In this document: piece after piece, positions 8,423-17,008 of the stretch
Layout of the letters: every line of letters starts with the position of its first letter
How positions within the stretch are numbered: the first letter of the stretch is position 1
Assembly (NCBI RefSeq): GCF_001598055.1
Contig: NZ_CP014844.1
Location: 1,976,967 to 2,040,966, forward strand
DNA: 64,000 bases
From: Cupriavidus nantongensis
GTDB lineage: Bacteria; Pseudomonadota; Gammaproteobacteria; Burkholderiales; Burkholderiaceae
Reading direction: 5' to 3'
Made by a program: the position numbers and the translations under genes
Notes under the pieces: generated by a model
What the model was told of the DNA's origin: nothing
The model's database searches: none
The model's input: the letters and a program-made list of their open reading frames with translations, nothing else

Positions 8423-9757
8423 TCAGCCGGTCAGGCCATGTCCACAGCTATGCATGGGCTTGCGGTAGCGCAGCGACAACGGCGTCACGAAAATGGCCAG
8501 AACGATGAAGGCCGTGGGAATCCAGACTAGCCCCATCGGCCAGAAATGCACGACCGATCCCATTAGAACCGGCAACAGGCCGCCCAGTACTGCCTGAGAC
8601 AGGTTGTAGGTCAGCGCGATGCCGGTCACGCGGACTTCGGGCGTAAAACTGCGCACCAGGATGTTGTGCATCATGGTCGTGAAACCCGCGCCGAAGCCCA
8701 CCATGGCCCAGGCGTAGGGCAAGGTCTGGGGATCGGGCGCGGCAAACGCCCAGTAGATGCCGACCGCCGTGCCAAGCGCGAACAGCGTGATCACCGGCAC
8801 CCAGCCGAAGCGGTCCAGCAGAGCGCCGCCGACGAGCGTGCCCGCCAGGAGCGCGAGCGTCATCCACAATTGCGCGTGATGGACCACCTCGCGCGAGAAG
8901 CCTAGTTCCACCTGCAGGTACGTCACCGGAAAGAGCAGCGCCGCGGACAAAACGCCGGCCGTCGTGGCGCTGGCGGCCAGGCAGATCAGGACTTCGCGCG
9001 GCTGGCGGCGGAACAGCGTGCGCAGCGGCATGACCTCGGAAGCGTCCTTGCGCCGGCGCATCTCCTCGAAGACCGGCGTCTCCTTGACGTGGCGGCGCAG
9101 CCAGGCCGACATCAGCCCGAACACGCCGCCCGCGATGAACGGCAGCCGCCAGCCCACGCTGGCCATCTGCGACTTGTCGAACAAGGCGCCCGTTCCCATG
9201 ACTGCGAAGATGCCAAGGATGGTGCCCAGCGTGAACGCCGCACCGAGCGTGCCGATCGAAAAGCCGAGCCGGCGTTCCGGCACGTGTTCGGCGATGAAGG
9301 TGATGGCGGTCGGGAACTCACCGCCCATGGCCATGCCCTGGCACAGCCGGCACAACAGCAGCAACAGCGGCGCCACGGCGCCGGCCTGAGCATAGGTTGG
9401 CAGCAGGCCGATGCAGAGCGTGGGCGCGGCCATCAGGATCAGCGTCACGCCGAACATGCGCTTGCGGCCCAGCTTGTCGCCTAGGACGGACAGCACCAGC
9501 CCGCCAAGCGGCCGCACCAGGTAGCCGGCGGCGAAAATGCCCAGCGTCTGGAGCTGGCTGAGCCACGCCGGCACCTCGGGCGGGAACATCACCGCGCTCA
9601 GCATCGGCGCAAGGAAGATGAAAATGATGAATTCGTAGAACTCGAGCGCGCCGCCCAGCGTGGAAAGGCCGAGCACGCGGTAGTGTTCGGCGTTGAGACG
9701 ACTGTGAGCCAGCTCGCCGCCGGAATGGACGCCGGCGAGCGTGGTGGGTTGATTCAT
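8423..9757 (-). CDS. MFS transporter, metabolite:H+ symporter type
   Basis: The product is 444 residues with about 12 hydrophobic segments. The MFS loop motif appears as GDKLGRKRMFG between segments 2 and 3, and GMAMGGEFPTAITFIAEH is typical of the organic-acid (MHS) branch. The ATG at 9757 has GGAG about 10 bp upstream; further in-frame starts upstream would add a proline-rich non-membrane extension, so I rejected them. It sits between the periplasmic binding-protein gene and the SDR, and probably imports the growth substrate or an acid intermediate. Confidence 0.9.
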   Translation of the reverse strand: MNQPTTLAGVHSGGELAHSRLNAEHYRVLGLSTLGGALEFYEFIIFIFLAPMLSAVMFPPEVPAWLSQLQTLGIFAAGYLVRPLGGLVLSVLGDKLGRKRMFGVTLILMAAPTLCIGLLPTYAQAGAVAPLLLLLCRLCQGMAMGGEFPTAITFIAEHVPERRLGFSIGTLGAAFTLGTILGIFAVMGTGALFDKSQMASVGWRLPFIAGGVFGLMSAWLRRHVKETPVFEEMRRRKDASEVMPLRTLFRRQPREVLICLAASATTAGVLSAALLFPVTYLQVELGFSREVVHHAQLWMTLALLAGTLVGGALLDRFGWVPVITLFALGTAVGIYWAFAAPDPQTLPYAWAMVGFGAGFTTMMHNILVRSFTPEVRVTGIALTYNLSQAVLGGLLPVLMGSVVHFWPMGLVWIPTAFIVLAIFVTPLSLRYRKPMHSCGHGLTG

Positions 9758-9831
9758 GGTGTGCTCCGGACTGGGCCGCAGTGAGGGCCGCGGGAATGGA
9801 AGGGCCGGCACGGGAACGCCGGCAAAAGCGC

Positions 9832-10815
9832 TTACTCCAGTCTGATGCCCAGCGAGGTCACCATCTTCTTCAGGCGTGCCGTCTCACTGTTCACCTGCTG
9901 GCGGAATTGCTCCGGGCTAGTCGGTTGCAATTGCAGGCCGTTGGCCAGGAAGGTGGCCTGCACCTGCGGATCGCGCATGGCTTCATGGAATGCCGCGACG
10001 AGCCTGTCGCGTATCGCATCGGGGATTCCCGCCGGCGCACCGAAGCCAAGCCACGACACGGCGCTGAATGGCACGCCCTGCTCACGCACGGTAGGCACAT
10101 CGGGGAACTGGGGTGCGCGCGTATCGCCTGTAGTGGCGAGCGCCACCAGCTTGCCCGACTCCACCAGGTTGCGCACGGTCGGCGAAGAGAAGGCCATGTC
10201 GACCTGCCCGCCGACCAGGTCCTGCAGCAGCGGAGACTCGCCCTTGTAGGGCACATGCAGCAGCTTGATCCCTGCCGTGCTGTTGAACGCCTCGCCCCAG
10301 ATATGGAAGGCCGTGCCGGCGCCGGTCGATCCGAACTTGTAAGCACCGGGCTTTGCCTTGGCCTGGTCCACCAGCTGGCGCAGGGTCCGAATGCCGCTGG
10401 ACGCCGGCGTCGTGACAATGAACGGCGACTCGTAGCCCATCGTCAGATAGGTGAAATCCTTGCGGACGTCGTACTGGGCGGTCGCGTCCAGCACGGGGGC
10501 AACCACTGCGCCGGCCTGCGTGATGACGCCGATGGTGTAGCCGTCGCGCGGCGCGCGTGCGAGCGCCGCGCCACCGATTCGCTGACCCGCGCCCGGACGG
10601 TTCTCCAGCACCAGCGGCTGACCCAGGATGGCCGACACCTTCGTGGTCAGGATGCGCACATTGGCATCCACGGGCCCGGGCGGGAACGGCACGATCACGG
10701 TGATCGGGCGACTTGGCCACGGCGGCGCGGCGTGCGAGTACGCCGGTACGGCGGCGGCAGCAAAGGCAGCCAGGCCCAGCGCGGCAACGCGCAAGGCGGC
10801 ATAGGGGCGCTTCAT
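9832..10815 (-). CDS. Tripartite tricarboxylate (Bug/TctC-family) substrate-binding protein
   Basis: The protein has 327 residues. It has a signal peptide (MKRPYAALRVAALGLAAFAA) and then WPSRPITVIVPFPPGPVDAN, the first ligand-binding strand and loop of Bug proteins. FGSTGAGTAFHIWGE and VDMAFSSP are further family marks. It works in the periplasm to bind carboxylates. No TctA or TctB membrane partners are present, which is common for Bug proteins in Burkholderiales. A copy of the 16-bp operator motif lies 71-86 bp upstream, so it may have its own regulated promoter. Confidence 0.92.
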   Translation of the reverse strand: MKRPYAALRVAALGLAAFAAAAVPAYSHAAPPWPSRPITVIVPFPPGPVDANVRILTTKVSAILGQPLVLENRPGAGQRIGGAALARAPRDGYTIGVITQAGAVVAPVLDATAQYDVRKDFTYLTMGYESPFIVTTPASSGIRTLRQLVDQAKAKPGAYKFGSTGAGTAFHIWGEAFNSTAGIKLLHVPYKGESPLLQDLVGGQVDMAFSSPTVRNLVESGKLVALATTGDTRAPQFPDVPTVREQGVPFSAVSWLGFGAPAGIPDAIRDRLVAAFHEAMRDPQVQATFLANGLQLQPTSPEQFRQQVNSETARLKKMVTSLGIRLE

Positions 10816-10885
10816 AGTTGTCTCCTGCGAGTACGCTTATTTTGTCAGTCGCCAGCGCGTCACCCATTGCTTGCGACCTTTATTG

Positions 10886-10901
10886 CTTCAATAGATGAAC
10901 C
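10886..10901 (-). promoter_or_regulatory. Operator-like motif, copy 1 (upstream of Bug gene)
   Basis: CTTCAATAGATGAACC is one of four near-identical 16-bp sites in this cluster (consensus CTTCAATATATGAACC). The inner part TTCA-N5-TGAA is palindromic. It lies in the gap between the thiolase and binding-protein genes. Confidence 0.6.
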
Positions 10902-10934
10902 TTATAGGCGGCGTAACAGGACTCCGCCTTCTGC

Positions 10935-12128
10935 TCAGGTACGCTCGATCACCATCGCCACGGCAACGCCGGCAGCGCCGGGAATGGCCACCACCGCGTA
11001 CCGCCCGTCGATGCGCTCGAGTTCGTCCAGTGCAGTGCTAACGAGCATGGCGCCGGTGGCGCCCATCGGATGGCCAAGCGCAATCGAACTGCCGTTGACG
11101 TTGAACCGCTCGATATCGATGCCGAGCGTATCGATGAAATGCAGCGTGACGCCGGCAAACGAGTCACGGACCTCGAACAGGTCGATATCCGCCAGGTTCA
11201 GCCCGGCGCGCTGCAGCGCCTTCTGCGTGGCCTCCACCGCGCCGGTCTGCACGAATGGCACGCAGGCGTCCGCTACCGCCGCGATACGTGCGCGCGGCCG
11301 CAAACCGTGGCGTTGCAGTGCATTGCCGGATGCCACGAGCACGAGCGCCGCGCCATCGGCCATGCACGGCGAGTTGCCGGCGTGATGAACGTGGCGGATT
11401 ACGTCGAGTTCCGGGAAGTGGCGCAGTAGCCGGGCATCGCCGCCCGCTTCGCCCTCGGCGGCGAAGGCCGGTTCCATGGATGCGAGCTTCGCGACAGTGG
11501 TGCCGGCCCGGATGGTCTCGTCATGCTTCAGCAGGATTTCACCGGCCATGTCGCGCACCGGCACAATGGAGGCGGTGAAACGCCCTGCCTCCCGGGCGGC
11601 CGCCGCGCGCTGCTGCGACAACACGGCGTAGTCGTCACAAGCCTCGCGGCTGAAGCCGTACCGCGTCGCCACGAGGTCCGCCCCGATGCCGGGCGACATG
11701 AAATGCGTGGCTTCGGCAATTTCGGGGTCGTTGCGCCACGCGCCGTTGTCGCTGAACATCGGCACGCGCGACATCATCTCCACGCCACCACCGACGGCAA
11801 GCCCCTCAGCCGCACCAGCCTGCAAGGCCGCAAGGCTGACGGCCGACAGGCCGGAACTGCAGAAGCGGTTGATGGTCGCCCCGGACATCGACGGGTTCCA
11901 CCCCGCGTACAGCGCAGCGATCTTGCCGATATTCGACCCTTGCTCGCCGGACTGCGACACGCATCCGATCACCGCATCCTCCACCGCGCCGGTGTCAATG
12001 CCAGTGCGCGCGGCCAGCGCCTCGTACATCTGCGCGAGCAGGTGTACGGGCTTGACGCCGGCCAGCGCACCGGTTGCGCGTGCCTGTCCGCGCGGGGAAC
12101 GCACGGCGTCCACAATAAAGGCATCCAA
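10935..12128 (-). CDS. Thiolase-family acyl-CoA acyltransferase, divergent active site
   Basis: This 397-residue protein has the thiolase fold marks: nucleophile cysteine in NRFCSSGLSAV, GGGVEMMSRVP, and the histidine in NGSSIALGHPMGATGA. Two usual catalytic positions are changed. FEVNEAFA is FEVRDSFAG here, and the C-terminal CxGGG motif that carries the second catalytic cysteine reads VAIPGAAGVAV. It may still form an acyl-enzyme, but classical Claisen condensation or thiolysis would be impaired. The start is ATG at 12128, and an operator-like motif lies 32-47 bp upstream. It is the first gene of the minus-strand operon. Confidence 0.85.
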   Translation of the reverse strand: MDAFIVDAVRSPRGQARATGALAGVKPVHLLAQMYEALAARTGIDTGAVEDAVIGCVSQSGEQGSNIGKIAALYAGWNPSMSGATINRFCSSGLSAVSLAALQAGAAEGLAVGGGVEMMSRVPMFSDNGAWRNDPEIAEATHFMSPGIGADLVATRYGFSREACDDYAVLSQQRAAAAREAGRFTASIVPVRDMAGEILLKHDETIRAGTTVAKLASMEPAFAAEGEAGGDARLLRHFPELDVIRHVHHAGNSPCMADGAALVLVASGNALQRHGLRPRARIAAVADACVPFVQTGAVEATQKALQRAGLNLADIDLFEVRDSFAGVTLHFIDTLGIDIERFNVNGSSIALGHPMGATGAMLVSTALDELERIDGRYAVVAIPGAAGVAVAMVIERT

Positions 12129-12159
12129 TTCCTTGCTCCTTTGCTGTCGGTCATATTAA

Positions 12160-12175
12160 CTTCAATATACGAACC
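12160..12175 (-). promoter_or_regulatory. Operator-like motif, copy 2 (upstream of thiolase gene)
   Basis: CTTCAATATACGAACC lies between the HxlR regulator gene and the thiolase gene, 32 bp from the thiolase start. It overlaps the region where the promoter should be. Confidence 0.65.
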
Positions 12176-12235
12176 ATGTAATGACGATGTAAAGAAGATT
12201 GGCCTTGGTGTTTTCCCTAGAACGCCCCTGGAACC

Positions 12236-13204
12236 CTAGAAGAGCTTGACGCGCTCGCGCTCCAGCAGCTCGCCGCAGTGGCTGCAGCGCAGGTCGGCAT
12301 GGAAGGCATGGCCACACATCTTGTGGACCATGATCTGCGGCGGGCCCTTGTCGCCGGCGAGCCAACGGTCGCCCCAGCGCATGAGCTGCAGGGTGTAGTG
12401 GTGCTGTGCCAGCCCCTTGGCAGTAAGCAGGTATTCGTCGCGCGGCGGGGAGTCCTGGTAGCGGCGGCGTTCGATGAGCTCCAGCCCCACCAGTTCGTCC
12501 AGACGCTGGCCGAGGATATAGGGCGGAATGTACAGCTCGGCCTCGATCTCGTTGAACCGGCGGCTGCCGCGAAAGATGCACCCCATCACCATCGGCGTCC
12601 AGCGATCGCCCACCGACTGGATGATCTGTGAGCGCAATGCGTGCTCGCCAGGGCTCTTAACGCTGCTGGCGTTCATGCGCCGCCGCGAACGCGGCGGCAG
12701 CATCGGCTCGGTGCCTTGCCCGGGCCCGGGACCGCGCGAGATGTCGGCAAGCTGCAAGGGTTGCGCGCAATGGCTGCATGACGACACGGGGCGGATCACA
12801 TGGCCACAGTCGAGGTGCTCGAGCCTAAAACGCATGTCGTTGGGGTCCGGATCCCAGCTCACTTCCCAGTCCCACATGGTCAGCAGCACGCGCCAGAAAT
12901 CCAGGCCCATCTCGGTCAGCCGGTACTCGTAACGCTGGGGCACGCTCTGGTACTCCTCCAGCACGAACATCCCCGACTCCACCAGATAGTTGAGCCGCTT
13001 GGTGAGCACCGCCTTGGGAATCCCAAGCCGCTCATGGAAGTCGGAAAAACGCCGGACGCCGCGAAAGGCTTCGCGCAACAGGCGCAGGACCCATCCATCA
13101 CCGACGATGGCTAGGGCTCGGACCACGGAGCTGTTGGCGATGTGCCGCTGAGTCACTGGCATGAAAACGGTTCGTTGAAAAATTGCGTATTGTACCCGCG
13201 GCAT
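12236..13204 (-). CDS. Double HxlR-type transcriptional regulator with two Cys clusters
   Basis: The protein is about 322 residues and has two HxlR winged-helix domains. Domain 1 spans roughly residues 20-125 (VGDGWVLRLLREAFRGVRRF, LTKRLNYLVESGMF); domain 2 spans roughly 195-290 (VGDRWTPMVMGCIFRGSRRF, LGQRLDELVGLELI). Each is followed by a small cysteine-histidine cluster, CGHVIRPVSSCSHC and CGHAFHADLRCSHC, which look like zinc-ribbon remnants. It lies between the divergent catabolic operons and is the obvious candidate to bind the four 16-bp motifs. The start is uncertain: ATG 13204 has a close GGAG, while ATG 13162 is nearer to the domain. Confidence 0.85.
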   Translation of the reverse strand: MPRVQYAIFQRTVFMPVTQRHIANSSVVRALAIVGDGWVLRLLREAFRGVRRFSDFHERLGIPKAVLTKRLNYLVESGMFVLEEYQSVPQRYEYRLTEMGLDFWRVLLTMWDWEVSWDPDPNDMRFRLEHLDCGHVIRPVSSCSHCAQPLQLADISRGPGPGQGTEPMLPPRSRRRMNASSVKSPGEHALRSQIIQSVGDRWTPMVMGCIFRGSRRFNEIEAELYIPPYILGQRLDELVGLELIERRRYQDSPPRDEYLLTAKGLAQHHYTLQLMRWGDRWLAGDKGPPQIMVHKMCGHAFHADLRCSHCGELLERERVKLF

Positions 13205-13286
13205 CACTCCGCGCCCGGATCGGCAACTGAGCCAGGGAAGACCCTGAGCCGCGAAACTTGACCACTACCGGCCCATCAAATATATT

Positions 13287-13302
13287 GGTTCATATGTTGA
13301 AG
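13287..13302 (+). promoter_or_regulatory. Operator-like motif, copy 3 (upstream of regulator gene)
   Basis: GGTTCATATGTTGAAG is the reverse complement of the cluster consensus with one change. It lies 83 bp upstream of the regulator start, which suggests autoregulation. Confidence 0.6.
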
Positions 13303-13391
13303 TCTAGGCCACCTACCTGAATCCGGACGAGCGTGCCATGCTCATCCGGCGGAGTTCTTTCATCAGGGATGTGGCAATGCTTTGCCCATAT

Positions 13392-13407
13392 GGTTCATAT
13401 ATTGAAG
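13392..13407 (+). promoter_or_regulatory. Operator-like motif, copy 4 (upstream of the plus-strand operon)
   Basis: GGTTCATATATTGAAG lies 26 bp before the nitronate-monooxygenase-like gene and is the reverse complement of the consensus. Its position fits an operator overlapping the promoter of the plus-strand catabolic operon. Confidence 0.65.
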
Positions 13408-13433
13408 TAATAGGACAAGTACAACGCCCCATC

Positions 13434-14426
13434 ATGAAGCCATCCGCCCCCACAGCTTCCCTGTTCGAGCACCTGAGTCTGCCGCTGATCGTCGCGCCGA
13501 TGTTTCTGGTGTCTTCGGTCGAACTGGTCAACGCCGCATGCGCCAATGGCGCCATCGGCGTCTTGCCCTCCCTGAATGCCCGGACACCGGAAATCCTCGA
13601 CGAATGGATCAGCCGAATCGCCGCGGCTCGCGACGCGCGCCTGTCGGCCGGCCAGCCGTGCGCACCCTGGGCCGTCAACCTGGTCGCGCATACCTCCAAC
13701 CAGCGACTGCAGCCTGATCTGGAGATCTGCGTGCGGCATAAGGCGCCGCTGGTCATTACGGCGCTCGGCGGTCCGCGTGCCGTGGTGGAGGCGGTGCATG
13801 GCTATGGCGGCCTGGTGTTCGCGGACGTCAATACGCCCGAATACGCACGCAAGGCAGCGGCCAGCGGTGTGGACGGCCTGGTGCTGGTCTGCTCGGGGGC
13901 CGGTGGCCACACCGGCCCGATGGCGGCGCCACCCTTTGTCAGCGCGGTACGCGAATTCTTCGACGGGTACATCGTCGTCGGCGGCGGCCTGTGCGACGGC
14001 ACGTCGCTGCGCGCCGTGCAGGCCATGGGCGCGGATTTCGGCTACATGGGCACGCGGTTCATCGCTACCGAGGAGAGCCACGCAGTCCCAGCCTACAAGC
14101 AGATGGTGGTGGACAGCGGCTTCGCCGACATCGTCTGCACCAACGCCATCACCGGCGCCTGGGCCAACAAGCTGCGGCCCAGCCTGGTGGCGGCCGGCCT
14201 CGATCCGGACAATCTGAAGCCACGCGACCGCTTCGATCTGAGCAACCGCGAGCAGGACGCCAAGGCGTGGAAGGACCTGTGGTCTGCCGGGCACGGCGTG
14301 GGCCAGGTCCATGCCGTGGAATCGACAGCCAGCGTGATCGACCGCCTGCGCGCGGAGTACCGGCAGGCCGTAGCGCGACTGAGCGACGACCGCTGGAGCA
14401 ACGGCGCGCGCGCCGGCCAACTGTGA
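13434..14426 (+). CDS. Nitronate monooxygenase-like FMN-binding TIM-barrel enzyme
   Basis: The product is 330 residues from the ATG at 13434. It has the family start LPLIVAPMFLVSSVELVNAA, the phosphate-binding GAGGHTGPM, and GGGLCDGTSLRAVQAMGADF. This family covers nitronate monooxygenases and related FMN-dependent enzymes, so the actual reaction in this pathway is unknown. An earlier in-frame ATG at 13338 would place the operator motif inside the coding region. The gene opens the plus-strand operon, and the acyl-CoA synthetase follows after 19 bp. Confidence 0.85.
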   Translation: MKPSAPTASLFEHLSLPLIVAPMFLVSSVELVNAACANGAIGVLPSLNARTPEILDEWISRIAAARDARLSAGQPCAPWAVNLVAHTSNQRLQPDLEICVRHKAPLVITALGGPRAVVEAVHGYGGLVFADVNTPEYARKAAASGVDGLVLVCSGAGGHTGPMAAPPFVSAVREFFDGYIVVGGGLCDGTSLRAVQAMGADFGYMGTRFIATEESHAVPAYKQMVVDSGFADIVCTNAITGAWANKLRPSLVAAGLDPDNLKPRDRFDLSNREQDAKAWKDLWSAGHGVGQVHAVESTASVIDRLRAEYRQAVARLSDDRWSNGARAGQL

Positions 14427-14445
14427 ACAGGACCGGAGACGCACC

Positions 14446-16203
14446 ATGATCATCACTCCGGAACAGGACATCGAGCAGTACACCCGCGCCGGCTGGTGGG
14501 GCAGCGAGACACTGTACGACGTCTTCCGCACCGCCGCCTCCACCGCACCGGACGCCATTGCGCTAGTGGATCCGCCAAATCGCCGCGATTTCACCGACGG
14601 TGCCCCCATGCGCCTCACCTGGCGCGACGTGTCGGACCGCGTCGATCGCCTTTGCTGCGCGCTGCTTGACGCCGGCCTGCGCCCCGACGACATCATCGTC
14701 GCACAGTTGCCGACGACCTGCGAGTTCCCACTGGTCTACCTCGCCTGCTGGCGGCTCGGCATCATCATCTCGCCAGTGCCGATGCAGTATCGCGAACATG
14801 AACTGCGCCAGATCGCCGACCACCTTGGCGCCAGCGCATTCATCGGCGTGCGTCGCCTTGGCAAGACCTGCCACGCCTCCGTGGCCGCCGCGCTTGCAGA
14901 AGGACATGCCACGTTGACGCGCATTCTGCTGTTCGGCGACAACGTGCCGCCCGGCATGACGAGCCTAGACGACTGCCTGCGCCAGCCTGCCGACAGCGAA
15001 CGCCTGGCTCGCCATGAGACACGGCATCCAGTGGACGCCAACGCCGTCGCCACCATCATCTGGACCTCTGGCACCGAATCGCGGCCGAAGGCCGTACCGC
15101 GCACGCATAACCAGTGGCTAGTGTCACGCCGGCTGATGACGGATGCCGCCAGCCTGCGGAAAGGCTGTCACATTCTTTCGCCGCGCCTGCTCAGCACCAT
15201 GGGCGGAATTTCGGGCAGCGTAGTGACGTGGCTGGACCGCGCCGCGCGGCTGGTGTTGCATCAGCCGATGACGCTCGACGTGTTCCTGCGGCAGATCCGG
15301 GACGAGCAGATCGAGTTCACCAGTGCGCCACCCGCCATGCTGCATGAACTGCTCAAGCACGAGGCGCTGCTGCAAGGAATCGATTTCTCGCGCCTGCGCC
15401 ATATCAGCTCCGGATCGGCCGCGCTGTCGGAAGACGTGGTACGCACGTTCCGCGAACGGCATGGCGTGGAGATCCTGAACTTCTTCGGCTCCAGCGAAGG
15501 CGCGTCGCTGGCCGCCACGGCGCTCGACCTGCCTAACCCGGGCCTGCGCGGCCGCTATTTCCCGCGCTATGGCTCGCCGCAGTGCGTGTCGACCCAGAGC
15601 TCGGCAAGGTATGTCGAAACGCAGCTGATCGACCCCGGCACCGGCGAGACCATCGAGACGGTGGGCCAGACCGGTGAGCTGTGCTTCCGTGGCCCCAATG
15701 TGTTCTCCGGCTACTTCAACATGCCCGAGGTCACGGTCCGCACCTTCACTCCTGACGGCTTCTACCGAACCGGCGACCTGTTCCGCATCTCGGGCGAGCG
15801 CGGCGAGTACCTGGAGTTCGTCGGTCGCGCCAAGGACATCATCGTGCGCGGCGGGATAAACATCTCGGCGGAGGAGCTGGAATCGCTGCTGATCAGCCAC
15901 CCTGCGGTTGAGAGTGCGGCCGTGGTCGGGTATCCCGACGACAAGCTCGGCGAAAAGGTGTGCGCAGTGATCGTGCCGGCGCCATCCGCTGCAAACGACC
16001 CGCCCACGTTGCAGGCGCTGTGCGAATACCTGCTGCAGGTGCGCCAGGTCGCCATCTTCAAGCTGCCGCAGCGCCTGCTGATCGTTGCCGAACTGCCCCG
16101 GAATCCCGCCGGGAAGATCCTCAAGGCTCCGTTGCGCGAACTGGCGCAGCAGGCCACCGATGCCACCCCCCTGACCGCCTTCCACATCCATCACAAACCA
16201 TGA
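14446..16203 (+). CDS. AMP-dependent acyl-CoA synthetase/ligase
   Basis: This 585-residue ANL-superfamily enzyme has the P-loop-like TIIWTSGTESRPKAVPRTHN, FFGSSEGASLA, YRTGDLFRISG and GRAKDIIVRGGINISAEELE. The adenylation lysine is in NPAGKILKAPLR near the C-terminus. It activates a carboxylic acid to its CoA thioester via an acyl-adenylate. The sequence resembles enzymes acting on aromatic or medium-chain acids, but the substrate cannot be read from it. A GGAG ribosome site precedes the ATG, and its stop overlaps the hydrolase start (ATGA). Confidence 0.93.
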   Translation: MIITPEQDIEQYTRAGWWGSETLYDVFRTAASTAPDAIALVDPPNRRDFTDGAPMRLTWRDVSDRVDRLCCALLDAGLRPDDIIVAQLPTTCEFPLVYLACWRLGIIISPVPMQYREHELRQIADHLGASAFIGVRRLGKTCHASVAAALAEGHATLTRILLFGDNVPPGMTSLDDCLRQPADSERLARHETRHPVDANAVATIIWTSGTESRPKAVPRTHNQWLVSRRLMTDAASLRKGCHILSPRLLSTMGGISGSVVTWLDRAARLVLHQPMTLDVFLRQIRDEQIEFTSAPPAMLHELLKHEALLQGIDFSRLRHISSGSAALSEDVVRTFRERHGVEILNFFGSSEGASLAATALDLPNPGLRGRYFPRYGSPQCVSTQSSARYVETQLIDPGTGETIETVGQTGELCFRGPNVFSGYFNMPEVTVRTFTPDGFYRTGDLFRISGERGEYLEFVGRAKDIIVRGGINISAEELESLLISHPAVESAAVVGYPDDKLGEKVCAVIVPAPSAANDPPTLQALCEYLLQVRQVAIFKLPQRLLIVAELPRNPAGKILKAPLRELAQQATDATPLTAFHIHHKP

Positions 16204-16994
16204 CCGAGACACGACTCCCCGACTACAGCGTCACCGGCGACGGTGACACCACAGTCTTCCTGCTTCACGGCGCCTTTGGCGCGAAAGACTATTGGCGCGA
16301 CCAGATCGCCGCGCTGGTCGCCAACGGCTACCGCGTGGTGGCCTGGGACGCCCCCGGCTACGGCATGAGTCCGCTGCCCGATCCGTTCAATGTGGACGTT
16401 GCCGCCGCCGCGCTGGTGTGCCTGATCGACGCAGTCGGCGGGCGACGCAACGTGCTGCTCGGCCACAGCATGGGCGGCATGATTGCCCAAGCCGCGTTCG
16501 ACCTGCGCCGCGAGCGCGTGCATGGCCTTGTCCTGTCGGCGACCAGCGCCGCGTTCGGCAAGGCCGACGGTGAATGGCAGCAGAAGTTCGTGCGCGACCG
16601 CGTGGCGCCGCTTGATGCCGGCAGGACCATTGCCGAGTTCGGCCCGGACATGCTGCGCAGGATGATGGCGCCTGGCGCCGCCGGCCCCGGTGTGGCCCGC
16701 GTCATCGATGTGGTCTCGGCCATGCGGCCAGAAACCTTCCGCGCGGCGATTCATGCCATTGTCGGCTTCGACGGCCGCCACATCCTGCCCCGCATGCAGG
16801 TGCCGGTGCTGTGCATTGCCGGCGAGCACGACCTCACCGCCGCCCCTCCTGCTGTGATGGAAAAGCTTGCCGCCCGACTGCCCCACGGCGAGTTCGTCTG
16901 CATGCCGGGTGTCGGCCATTTCGCCTGGGCGGAACAACCCGAGGCCTTCAACCGGCACCTGCTCGATTTTCTCCAACGTCGCATCGGCGACTGA
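16200..16994 (+). CDS. Alpha/beta-hydrolase
   Basis: The protein has 264 residues from the ATG that overlaps the synthetase stop. The oxyanion loop is in FLLHGAFGAKDYW, the nucleophile serine in LLGHSMGGM (about residue 90), the acid in AGEHDLTAAP and the histidine in GVGHFAWAEQ. The catalytic triad is complete. It could hydrolyse an ester, a CoA thioester or a ring-cleavage product. Tight coupling to the synthetase and dioxygenase genes suggests a role in the same pathway. Confidence 0.92.
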   Translation: MTETRLPDYSVTGDGDTTVFLLHGAFGAKDYWRDQIAALVANGYRVVAWDAPGYGMSPLPDPFNVDVAAAALVCLIDAVGGRRNVLLGHSMGGMIAQAAFDLRRERVHGLVLSATSAAFGKADGEWQQKFVRDRVAPLDAGRTIAEFGPDMLRRMMAPGAAGPGVARVIDVVSAMRPETFRAAIHAIVGFDGRHILPRMQVPVLCIAGEHDLTAAPPAVMEKLAARLPHGEFVCMPGVGHFAWAEQPEAFNRHLLDFLQRRIGD

Positions 16995-17008
16995 CTCCTG
17001 TTCCCACC

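Noticed and set aside
13395..14696. A 433-codon minus-strand frame
   Set aside because: It lies opposite the nitronate-monooxygenase-like gene, whose domain is clear; the minus frame has no recognisable motif.
15124..16212. A 362-codon minus-strand frame
   Set aside because: It is antisense to the acyl-CoA synthetase gene, which has all its motifs in frame.
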